Assembly: GCF_036320485.1 (NCBI RefSeq)
Contig: NZ_CP132911.1
Coordinates: 2,356,001 to 2,420,000, forward strand
Source: Dyella sp. A6
GTDB taxonomy: Bacteria > Pseudomonadota > Gammaproteobacteria > Xanthomonadales > Rhodanobacteraceae
DNA: 64,000 bases
Reading direction: 5' to 3'
Shown piece after piece: positions 52,403 to 59,417 of the stretch (position 1 is its first letter; the number at the start of each line of letters is the position of its first letter). Under the pieces are notes generated by a model. That model worked only from the letters and a program-made list of their open reading frames with translations, was not told the DNA's origin and ran no database searches. The translations under genes were made by a program, and so were the position numbers.

Positions 52403-53158
52403 ATGTTCGAAAAGTTCAGACGCTGGCGTGTACGCCACATCATTGCCCGACACCCCATCGCCGAGCCGGTCTGGCAGGCCGCGTTGCAGCGCTGTGCGCC
52501 GGCACGCCGCCTGGGCGCATCCGACCAGGCCACGCTGCGCGTGCTGGCCACGTTGTTCCTCGAAAGCAAATCGCTGGAGCCGGTACGGGGTTTGCAGCTG
52601 GACGAGGCGGACCGCGTGCTGCTCGCCACGCATGCCTGCATACCGATCCTGAAGCTGGGGCTGGACTGGTACGACGGCTGGCACAGCGTCATCGTCTATC
52701 CCGATGCCTTCATCCCTAACCGAACCTACGTCGACGCCGCGGGCGTGGTGCACCAGAACCACGCCGTGCTGGCCGGCGAGGCGTGGGGGCGTGGTCCGGT
52801 GATCCTGTCGTGGGCCGACGTACTGAAAGCCGGCACCAGACCCGGACACAACGTGGTCATCCACGAGATGGCGCACAAGCTGGACATGCTCAACGGCGAC
52901 GCCAACGGCTTTCCGCCACTGCACCGACGGATGGACCGCCGGGTCTGGTCGAAAACACTGTCCGGCGCATGGGACCATCTGCGCGAGCAGCGCCGTCACG
53001 ACCTGCCGTTGCCGATCGACCCGTATGCGCTGGAAAACCCTGCCGAATTCTTCGCGGTGGTCAGCGAGCAGTTCTTCGAGGCGCCGGCAACGCTGCTAGA
53101 GCATCTGCCGCAGGTCTATCGCCAGCTCGAGCAGTTCTACCGCCAGCACCCGTACTGA
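52403..53158 (+). CDS. mtfA: Zinc-dependent peptidase MtfA-type
   Basis: 251 aa. Hallmarks are VIHEMAHKLDMLNG (HExxH, His154-Glu155...His158), NPAEFFAVVSEQFFEAP (third zinc ligand Glu region) and HLPQVYRQLEQFYRQ. MtfA (DUF980) is a cytoplasmic aminopeptidase-like metalloprotease that in E. coli binds the glucose repressor Mlc; whether that partner exists here is unknown. Start ATG at 52403. Divergent from PadR. Confidence 0.92.
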   Translation: MFEKFRRWRVRHIIARHPIAEPVWQAALQRCAPARRLGASDQATLRVLATLFLESKSLEPVRGLQLDEADRVLLATHACIPILKLGLDWYDGWHSVIVYPDAFIPNRTYVDAAGVVHQNHAVLAGEAWGRGPVILSWADVLKAGTRPGHNVVIHEMAHKLDMLNGDANGFPPLHRRMDRRVWSKTLSGAWDHLREQRRHDLPLPIDPYALENPAEFFAVVSEQFFEAPATLLEHLPQVYRQLEQFYRQHPY

Positions 53159-53232
53159 TCGCGGCCGGTACCCGGTGATCGGCATGCGCGGCAAGGCGAA
53201 GCCTGCCGATCCGTACGGCATTGGCGGCCGGT

Positions 53233-53790
53233 TCACCCGCGCCAGTTGGCGTGGGTACGCCAGAACTCCACGCTGCGCGCATAGGCCTCGCGGTCCAGCG
53301 GCACGCCGGAGCCACCTTCGTCCACGCCCAGCGCATTGCGCATCATGGTGATCGGCGCCATCGGTGTCTCGGCGGGCTCGGCGGTATACATGCAGCCCAC
53401 CACGCCCCAGTCGGCATCGATCGGCGAGCCTTCCCTGGCCAGCTGCTCGCGGCTGTACAGGATCGGTATCAGGTAATCCGCCACCGGCGGATCCAGCCCC
53501 TCGAACCAGCGCACCAGCACCGGCAGCTCGCCCCGCGTGCGCGCTTCGTAGTCCGAACGCAGCAAGTGCCGGTTGCCGTCGGTGATCGGCACCGTCAGGC
53601 AGCGGGTGGATGTCCAGTTGCGATGCACATGCAGCTTGCAGAATGGCGCATAGCCATCGAGCACCTGCAGCGGTGTCTGCTCATTGAGCCGGCGTTCGAA
53701 TTCGGCAGGCGTGCAGTCCTGGATGGTGTTGCGCCGGGGCTCACGGGGAAACAGGCGGGGACGGGCGAATTCGGTCAGGACAATCGACAT
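53233..53790 (-). CDS. DUF3228 family protein
   Basis: 185 aa from ATG at 53790. Contains YAPFCKLHVHRNWTSTRC, HLLRSDYEARTRGELPVLVR, ADYLIPILYSREQL and GSPIDADWGVVGCMYTAEPAE, the stretches characteristic of DUF3228, a family of about 190 aa without known function. No signal peptide or membrane span. Confidence 0.88.
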   Translation of the reverse strand: MSIVLTEFARPRLFPREPRRNTIQDCTPAEFERRLNEQTPLQVLDGYAPFCKLHVHRNWTSTRCLTVPITDGNRHLLRSDYEARTRGELPVLVRWFEGLDPPVADYLIPILYSREQLAREGSPIDADWGVVGCMYTAEPAETPMAPITMMRNALGVDEGGSGVPLDREAYARSVEFWRTHANWRG

Positions 53791-53913
53791 GCGGTACGGA
53801 CCATGGCGTGAAAGCCATGCATTATGCCGCGCCAGGGCTGCCTGCCACGCCACGCCGTCGGGTATGCTCGACCCGTGCGGCGCGGGGGCGCCGATTGCAA
53901 AGGAAGCAGCACA

Positions 53914-54813
53914 ATGACGACACGATCCAATGGACCCTTGGCCGCCTTCGGCTGGCTCGGGGAGAGCATCAGCAGAGCCCTGCGCCATCCGAAGCCTCTG
54001 ATCGGCGGAGCCGCCATCCTCACTCTGATATGTTTTCTACCGGCCTTGATCACTGTTCCCATGCAGTTCCTTGCGCGCCGCGCAGGCGTACCGGAAAACC
54101 CGACCCAATTCATGGCCATCATGCTCGGCTCGGCTTTGATCGGCCTGCTGGTCGTACCGCTCTACATGGGCTACCTGCAGGTGATCGGCGCCACCGAGCA
54201 GGGACTGCCCGCCCGCGCACGCGACATCTTCAAGCCCTACCGGCATGGCGAAGCCTGGCAGCAGATCGGCTACGGCGCACTGATGCTGCTGATCTACTAC
54301 GGACTCTTCGCCATCCCCTTCGTGTTCCGCGGGCACGAGATCATCAGCTGGTGGACACAGCTGCAGATCGCACAGATTCAGCACCAGCCGCCACCGAGCC
54401 CACCCGCGGGCTTCGGCACCATGATTGCGCTGTATTTCGTGATCGGCTTTTTCGTGTTCGGCGTCTATGCGATCAGCCTTGGCCAGGTGGCACTGCGCCG
54501 CCGCAACGTGTTCGGTGCCATCGGCGATGGCGTGGTCGGCGCACTGAAGAACCTGCTGCCCCTGATCGCGCTCGTGGTCGGCGGCATCCTGGCGATGATC
54601 GTCGCCGTGATCATCATCGCGATCCTGGCCATCGTCATCATCATGCTGGGCAAACTGGCCGGCATGTGGCTGACCTTCCTGTTGATGATTCCGCTCTACA
54701 TCGCCCTGATACTGGCCATGCAGGTCATGTTGTTCGGCGTGATGTACGGCATGTGGCGCAGTGTCTGCGGCGACGACACCAGCCCCGACGCGAGCCTGGC
54801 GATACCGGCCTGA
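53914..54813 (+). CDS. BPSS1780-like multi-pass membrane protein
   Basis: 299 aa from ATG at 53914 (AAGGA 9 nt upstream). Five or six long spans, including PLIGGAAILTLICFLPALI, IMLGSALIGLLVVPLYMGYL, GALMLLIYYGLFAIPFVF, IALYFVIGFFVFGVYAISLG, LLPLIALVVGGILAMIVAVI and IALILAMQVMLFGVMYGMW. A Pro-rich insert (QHQPPPSPPAGFG) lies between. The general pattern matches BPSS1780-like family proteins of beta/gammaproteobacteria; function unknown. A strong hairpin follows. Confidence 0.78.
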   Translation: MTTRSNGPLAAFGWLGESISRALRHPKPLIGGAAILTLICFLPALITVPMQFLARRAGVPENPTQFMAIMLGSALIGLLVVPLYMGYLQVIGATEQGLPARARDIFKPYRHGEAWQQIGYGALMLLIYYGLFAIPFVFRGHEIISWWTQLQIAQIQHQPPPSPPAGFGTMIALYFVIGFFVFGVYAISLGQVALRRRNVFGAIGDGVVGALKNLLPLIALVVGGILAMIVAVIIIAILAIVIIMLGKLAGMWLTFLLMIPLYIALILAMQVMLFGVMYGMWRSVCGDDTSPDASLAIPA

Positions 54814-54830
54814 GCCCTGTCGCTCGTCTA

Positions 54831-54863
54831 GCACGAAGGCGGCCCAGCTAGCCGCCTTCGTGC
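54831..54863. terminator. Strong hairpin between convergent genes
   Basis: 13-bp perfect stem GCACGAAGGCGGC with its complement, 7-nt loop, lying between the membrane protein gene (ends 54813) and the PH-like gene (ends 54921). No T-tract on either side; may be a bidirectional terminator or stability element. Confidence 0.55.
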
Positions 54864-54920
54864 GTCATGGACCCGGGTATCGCCTGCCGATTTACCTGTA
54901 CGCCCTGAGCCAACAGGACT

Positions 54921-55385
54921 TCAGACGCCGCGGCCAGCCGCAGTGAGTGCCCACGCCTGCGGCGATACCCTGCTTTTCAACAACGCCAGGAAGCGCTCGC
55001 GGTCGGCCGGAGACACATCGCAAACGCGTTCCCACGGCACCGCTGCATCGCGCCATTCGATCCTGACGCGCCGCCGGTCCAGCGCCGAACTCGCCTGCAC
55101 ACTGTCCACGATGCGCACGCTCGTGATGTCGGCATAGGGAATCGTGACCCGGAAGAACACCGCGAACCGCACGTAGAGATCATGCTCGCGCAGCGCATAC
55201 CACGTGCCCAGCACCAGACCCGACAAGGCCAGCAGAACCACAACCGCCACGGCAACCAGCGCCAGTGGCACAGCACGCCAGCCCATGCCGAAGGCAGCGA
55301 CGACGGCCAGCATCGGAATGATGCCCAGCGCGACGTAAAAGCCGCCGACCCTGGGCCTGAAGCGCCACGCTGTCATGTTCGACAT
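54921..55385 (-). CDS. Membrane protein with PH-like domain
   Basis: 154 aa from ATG at 55385 with AGGAGAT 6 nt upstream. Two hydrophobic spans (FYVALGIIPMLAVVAAFGMG and AVPLALVAVAVVVLLALSGLVLG) are followed by a cytoplasmic domain: WYALREHDLYVRFAVFFRVTIPYADITSVRIV. This is the pattern of bacterial PH (YdbT/bPH_6-like) proteins. Function unknown. Minus strand, divergent from the GH27 gene. Confidence 0.75.
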   Translation of the reverse strand: MSNMTAWRFRPRVGGFYVALGIIPMLAVVAAFGMGWRAVPLALVAVAVVVLLALSGLVLGTWYALREHDLYVRFAVFFRVTIPYADITSVRIVDSVQASSALDRRRVRIEWRDAAVPWERVCDVSPADRERFLALLKSRVSPQAWALTAAGRGV

Positions 55386-55568
55386 CGCCCATCTCCTAAT
55401 CAGGCGGCACTGTACACCCGGCAAGCGGGCCTGACCGTAGCGACCTGTCCGCCACTCCCGGAAAGACGTCCGCATGATCCGCGCAGGCTTGCCGACCTTT
55501 GACAGATGGGCAAGGCGCATCAATCATCGGCTTCCGTCGCCACGAATACCATGCCGGGAGCCACACCG

Positions 55569-56780
55569 ATGACGCCTTGCCGCACGTTGCGCTCGATCGC
55601 CGCATTCGCCCTGCTCGCACTGCTGGCCGGCACGCCCGCGCACGCACTCGACAACGGCCTCGCACGCACACCGCCGATGGGCTGGAACAGCTGGAACGCG
55701 TTCCACTGCAACGTCAGCGCCAAACTGGTCGAGGCGACGGCCGATGCCATGGTGGCCTCCGGCATGAAGGCTGCGGGCTACACCTACGTCAACATCGATG
55801 ACTGCTGGCTGCTGAAGCAACGCGGCCCGCACGGCGAGCTGGTGCCGGACCCGGCGAAGTTTCCGCAAGGCATCAAAGCCGTGGCCGACTACGTGCACAG
55901 CAAGGGCCTGAAGCTCGGCATCTACGAATCGGCCGGCGCCACCACCTGCGCCGGCTACCCGGGCAGTCTCGGCCATGAGAAGCAGGATGCCCGGCAGTTT
56001 GCCAGCTGGGGCGTGGACTACCTCAAGTACGACAACTGCGGCGACCGGGATGGCGAGACCTATGAGCAGCGCTATACCGCCATGCGCGATGCGCTGCTGG
56101 CGACCGGGCGACCGATCGTCTACAGCCTGTGCGAATGGGGCAGAAAGTCGCCGTGGCGCTGGGCGCCATCGGTCGGCAACCTCTGGCGCACCACCCAGGA
56201 CATCACCCCACGCTGGCATACCGACCAGCCGGACAACCAATACCCGCAGGGCATCCTGGACATCCTCGACCAGCAGGCCGCGCTGTCGCATGCGTCGCAC
56301 CCTGGCGCATGGAACGACCCGGACATGCTCGAAGTCGGCAACGGCTACCTCAGCGACAACGAGAACCGTGCGCACTTCAGCCTGTGGGCGCTGCTCAATG
56401 CCCCGCTGATCGCAGGCAACGATCTGCGTCACATGTCCGATGCCGTGCGCAGCATACTCACCAACCGCGAAGTGATCGCGGTGGATCAGGACTGGGGCGG
56501 TCGCCAGGGCTACCGTGTCCATCGCAACGGCAACGCCGATGTCTGGGCCAAGCCCATGTCCGATGGCTCGGTCGCGGTGATCCTGCTCAACCGCGGACGC
56601 GGCCCGCTGCACATCGCCACTACTGCCGCTGCCATCGGCCTGAAGCACGCCGCCAGCTACACCGTGCGCAACTTGTGGCAACACCGCAGCCACATGAGTC
56701 GAGGTGTCATCGCAGCCGACGTGCCCACCCATGCGGTGGCAATGTTCCGTGTCTGGCCGGGCAAGCACACGGTACTTTAG
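55569..56780 (+). CDS. Secreted GH27 alpha-galactosidase
   Basis: 403 aa from ATG at 55569 (GGGAG 8 nt upstream). Signal peptide in residues 1-26. GH27 landmarks: TPPMGWNSWNAFHC, YVNIDDCW, YLKYDNCG with nucleophile Asp155, and WNDPDMLEVGNG containing the acid/base Asp. The C-terminal beta domain runs from about residue 305. It cleaves terminal alpha-galactose from glycans or plant galactomannans outside the cytoplasm. Its TAG stop overlaps the stop of the convergent effector gene by 2-3 bases. Confidence 0.94.
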   Translation: MTPCRTLRSIAAFALLALLAGTPAHALDNGLARTPPMGWNSWNAFHCNVSAKLVEATADAMVASGMKAAGYTYVNIDDCWLLKQRGPHGELVPDPAKFPQGIKAVADYVHSKGLKLGIYESAGATTCAGYPGSLGHEKQDARQFASWGVDYLKYDNCGDRDGETYEQRYTAMRDALLATGRPIVYSLCEWGRKSPWRWAPSVGNLWRTTQDITPRWHTDQPDNQYPQGILDILDQQAALSHASHPGAWNDPDMLEVGNGYLSDNENRAHFSLWALLNAPLIAGNDLRHMSDAVRSILTNREVIAVDQDWGGRQGYRVHRNGNADVWAKPMSDGSVAVILLNRGRGPLHIATTAAAIGLKHAASYTVRNLWQHRSHMSRGVIAADVPTHAVAMFRVWPGKHTVL

Positions 56781-58174
56781 GCAGCAGAGGCGGGCCCGCC
56801 TCCTCCGCTGCTCGGTGGTATATCCTGTGATGACGGCAGCCGCGACTGGGTCTGTGCGACCGGTTCGCGGGCATTCGCCCTGATCTGCGCTTGCAACTGA
56901 TCGTGCTGCCGAATCTGCTCGATGGACTGCGAGGCCTGTGGCGAGGGCATCTTCACATCCACACTCACGCCCCGGAACGGCTGCCCTTCCTGGCGCCCGC
57001 CGAAACTGACTACGCCAAGCTGTTGATCGAAAACGACGTCTTTCAGATTGTGATCGGTGATGCCATGGACGTGGCAGGCTGCCGTGAACTGCAGCAGGCG
57101 ATTGTCGGACGCCTCTGGAAAGCGATATTTCAGATCGCTGAAGAGAACATGGTTCGGATTGAACAGGTTTCGCGGGTCGTCCATGTCGGGCATACGCGCA
57201 GGCTCTGCAGACACAGCCGGCAACAAGCTTGCGGTACCGCGCCTGAGCATGCTCATTTCTGAATCGATGGCACGCCATGTGGCGGGCCCGACCTGACCGT
57301 CGATCGTCAGTCCACGAGTACGCTGGAAACCCTCTACCGCGCTTCTTGTGGCCACACCGAATTTGCCATCGGCCAACAACAAGTGCCCCGTGTCGTCAGT
57401 ACACCCCAACTCAGAAAGCACCGCTTGTAGGTCTCGCACCGCGGCACCATGGTCACCGTAGCGGAGCACATCGCCAGCCCTGCCAGACGAGTGATCTGCC
57501 ACCCGGACCTTCGGACCAAGACCCAGCTCGGCCATCGCCATGTTGAAGCGGGCTTCCCGACTCCTGATTGCACGTTTGTTGGAAGGATTACGACCGTATG
57601 GTGTCGCGTCGATGAAGTGTTGCAAATCTTCACGCGTTGGCGGATCACCCACCTTTACCCCACGCTCGACCTTTCCCACCAAAAAATCGACGAGCACGTC
57701 ATCGTGACGACTCGAAAACTGATTTGCGTAATCAGCGATGCCCAGCTTCAACTTCATATCCGCATCAATTGAATCACCTGTATGCGAATTTCGCTTACGC
57801 ACTTCATCAACGATAGCATTAACACGCTGAATCGCAATATCCAGTTGATGATTAGTAAAAGCGTCGATCTTCGAGGGTGGGATTGACTGCAATTTGGCAT
57901 CAAGCAAAAGCCGGTCTTTTCTTGAAAGCCCTCTATACAATTTCAACTTCGATATATCAGAATCATCAAATCCGTGGCCCAACAAAAATGCTTGTGCATC
58001 AGGATTCGCTCCAACATCGAACTGCATCTGGCCAAATGATGAAGAGCTACTTCCGAGACCTGCACAGGAGAAATGTCGTGACTTTGAGACTTTACCACCG
58101 AGACCGGTAGCGACAAGAACAGCACGGAGCTGTTCACGTTTAATATCGTTACTGCCAGACATGGGAGCCACCAT
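56777..58174 (-). CDS. Putative T4SS antibacterial effector: N-terminal hydrolase-like region, peptidoglycan-binding domain, XVIPCD-like C-terminus
   Basis: 465 aa (start 58174; ATG 58162 is an alternative). Residues about 30-220 are a helical region of unknown enzymatic type, with SSSSSFGQMQFDVGANPDAQ at 42-61. Residues about 235-304 are a PG_binding_1 domain (VLRYGDHGAAVRDLQAVL, FGVATRSAVEGFQRTRGL, DGQVGPATW). From 332 the sequence fits the XVIPCD pattern of Xanthomonas T4SS effectors: DPRNLFNPNHVLFSDLKYRF, NRLLQFTAACHVHGITDHNL, then a glutamine-rich tail (QASQSIEQIRQHDQLQAQI). No signal peptide, as expected for a VirD4-recruited effector. The preceding immunity gene ends 17 bp upstream. 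A VirB/VirD4 apparatus is not in the window. Confidence 0.78.
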   Translation of the reverse strand: MVAPMSGSNDIKREQLRAVLVATGLGGKVSKSRHFSCAGLGSSSSSFGQMQFDVGANPDAQAFLLGHGFDDSDISKLKLYRGLSRKDRLLLDAKLQSIPPSKIDAFTNHQLDIAIQRVNAIVDEVRKRNSHTGDSIDADMKLKLGIADYANQFSSRHDDVLVDFLVGKVERGVKVGDPPTREDLQHFIDATPYGRNPSNKRAIRSREARFNMAMAELGLGPKVRVADHSSGRAGDVLRYGDHGAAVRDLQAVLSELGCTDDTGHLLLADGKFGVATRSAVEGFQRTRGLTIDGQVGPATWRAIDSEMSMLRRGTASLLPAVSAEPARMPDMDDPRNLFNPNHVLFSDLKYRFPEASDNRLLQFTAACHVHGITDHNLKDVVFDQQLGVVSFGGRQEGQPFRGVSVDVKMPSPQASQSIEQIRQHDQLQAQIRANAREPVAQTQSRLPSSQDIPPSSGGGGPASAA

Positions 58175-58191
58175 CCGCTCAAGTGCAAAGA

Positions 58192-58506
58192 CTATCCGCG
58201 ACCACCACAGTCATAGACAAAATCAACAAGATCCTTACGCATCAACTCATGCCCACTTATCGCCCTAACCTGAAAAGAACCCCACATCTCATCACTACAT
58301 ATCTCAACACTCTTCCGTCGTTGTCCATTTTGCAATGTGCATAAGCCACCAACGACCCGCTCTCCACGCCCAGGACCGATGTGCGACCCATCCCATACAC
58401 CAATCAGCTTTTTACATTGAACAATCTTTCCGGCAACGGTATTTTTCCAAGAGATTATTGAATAGATCAACGTATTCATTGGCATTACGATAAAATCGAA
58501 CAACAA
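58192..58506 (-). pseudogene. Continuation of the immunity protein in a shifted frame
   Basis: In the next frame the sequence reads VAGKIVQCKKLIGVWDGSHI, then GRGERVVGGLCTLQNGQR, EICSDEMWGSFQVRAI and LVDFVYDCGGRG, ending at 58192 just 17 bp before the effector start. It looks like the missing C-terminal domain of the LprI-like protein. Removing one A from the A5 run at 58442-58446 joins both parts into one 230-residue protein. So this is either a real single-base frameshift, a sequencing error, or a slippage site. The first ATG of this frame on its own has no good Shine-Dalgarno. Confidence 0.6.
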
Positions 58507-58885
58507 CGCCGCACCCTTTAGATGGACCCTTATAATTCGTTGGCCTCATGCAATCAGACACATGGTTTTCGTTGCCACTTGAATTACTCGCCAGCACAGC
58601 AACACGATCGACATAGACCTGACGCAGACAGGCAGTATCCTGACAAACTCCTCGCGCATACCTTATCCAGTTGCGCTGTTGCTTGATCAGCGCGACCTTG
58701 CCGCTGGCATCTCTTGCCGACAACGCAGTCGCGTACGCCTGCTGCAGCTTGGTATCGAGCACAGAAAGCCGAGCATCGGCGCAGATCATCTTCTCGACAT
58801 GTGTGCTCGCCTTCATGCAATCGAAGCCAACCGCATGCACACCAAGCGAAGCGCCCAGCAAGACCCATGCGAGAACAGGTTTCAT
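58412..58885 (-). CDS. LprI-like periplasmic immunity protein candidate
   Basis: 157 aa as read, from ATG at 58885 (58909 is an alternative). Signal peptide MKPVLAWVLLGASLGVHAVG. Residues 23-98 form an LprI/DUF1311-type domain with FDCMKASTHVEKMICADARL, SVLDTKLQQAYATAL, LIKQQRNWIRYARGVCQDTA and four Cys (23, 35, 81, 86), typical of lysozyme inhibitors and of immunity proteins against peptidoglycan-hydrolysing effectors. The frame stops at 58412 after DLFNNLLEKYRCRKDC, but an overlapping frame continues the family-like sequence (see 58192-58506). AT-richer than flanking genes. It precedes the effector gene, as in known effector-immunity pairs. Confidence 0.75.
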   Translation of the reverse strand: MKPVLAWVLLGASLGVHAVGFDCMKASTHVEKMICADARLSVLDTKLQQAYATALSARDASGKVALIKQQRNWIRYARGVCQDTACLRQVYVDRVAVLASNSSGNENHVSDCMRPTNYKGPSKGCGVVVRFYRNANEYVDLFNNLLEKYRCRKDCSM

Positions 58886-59374
58886 TACGTCATTGTGATT
58901 CGACTTCATCGCTTCGCTCTGGATAGACCCGAGAAGGATTCTGCTTCGACATGCCAGCAGCCGGCCGTCACCCCTATCCGTACAGCCACCTTGCGGAGGC
59001 GGCTCTTTCGACGTATCGCCGGCGTCAAGTGTCGCGATACGGGCCAACATCCGGTATCGGAGCAAACCGAATCCGTAGATCATCCAAACCATGCCTTCGT
59101 TGTCAGACTTCAACGAAATCGTCCGACAGGGCTCCCTTCAGAATGCAGGAAACGCATTGGCAGCGCAGGCAAGCACCGGCGTTGTTCCGATGCTACGCAC
59201 AGGAAACCGAGAAGCGCTTCTGCCGTTCCACTCGATAGGCACGATCAACCCCGCCAACCACAGTGCTGCGGCATCAGCCAACGGATGGTTGAGAAGTCGA
59301 CAATTGATTACACACGCCAAAAGCTCACTACCCGTAACCACAGGCATCGCCACGCCGATACAAACCCGGTAACC
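58886..59374. other. Region upstream of the immunity-effector operon
   Basis: No convincing gene. Should hold the promoter of the immunity-effector operon on the minus strand. A plus-strand frame at 59091-59372 (93 codons) has no Shine-Dalgarno or family match. Confidence 0.35.
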
Positions 59375-59411
59375 AAAAGCCCGGGGACAGGCTGCAATCA
59401 CCTGTCCCCGG
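59375..59411 (-). terminator. Terminator downstream of GH92
   Basis: On the minus strand CCGGGGACAGG/CCTGTCCCCGG (11-bp stem, 9-nt loop) runs into GCTTTTGG, 7 bp after the GH92 stop. Confidence 0.8.
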
Positions 59412-59417
59412 CGACAC

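Noticed and set aside
59091..59372. A 93-codon plus-strand frame upstream of the immunity gene.
   Set aside because: No Shine-Dalgarno, no family resemblance, mixed composition, and it lies across the expected promoter of the immunity-effector operon.
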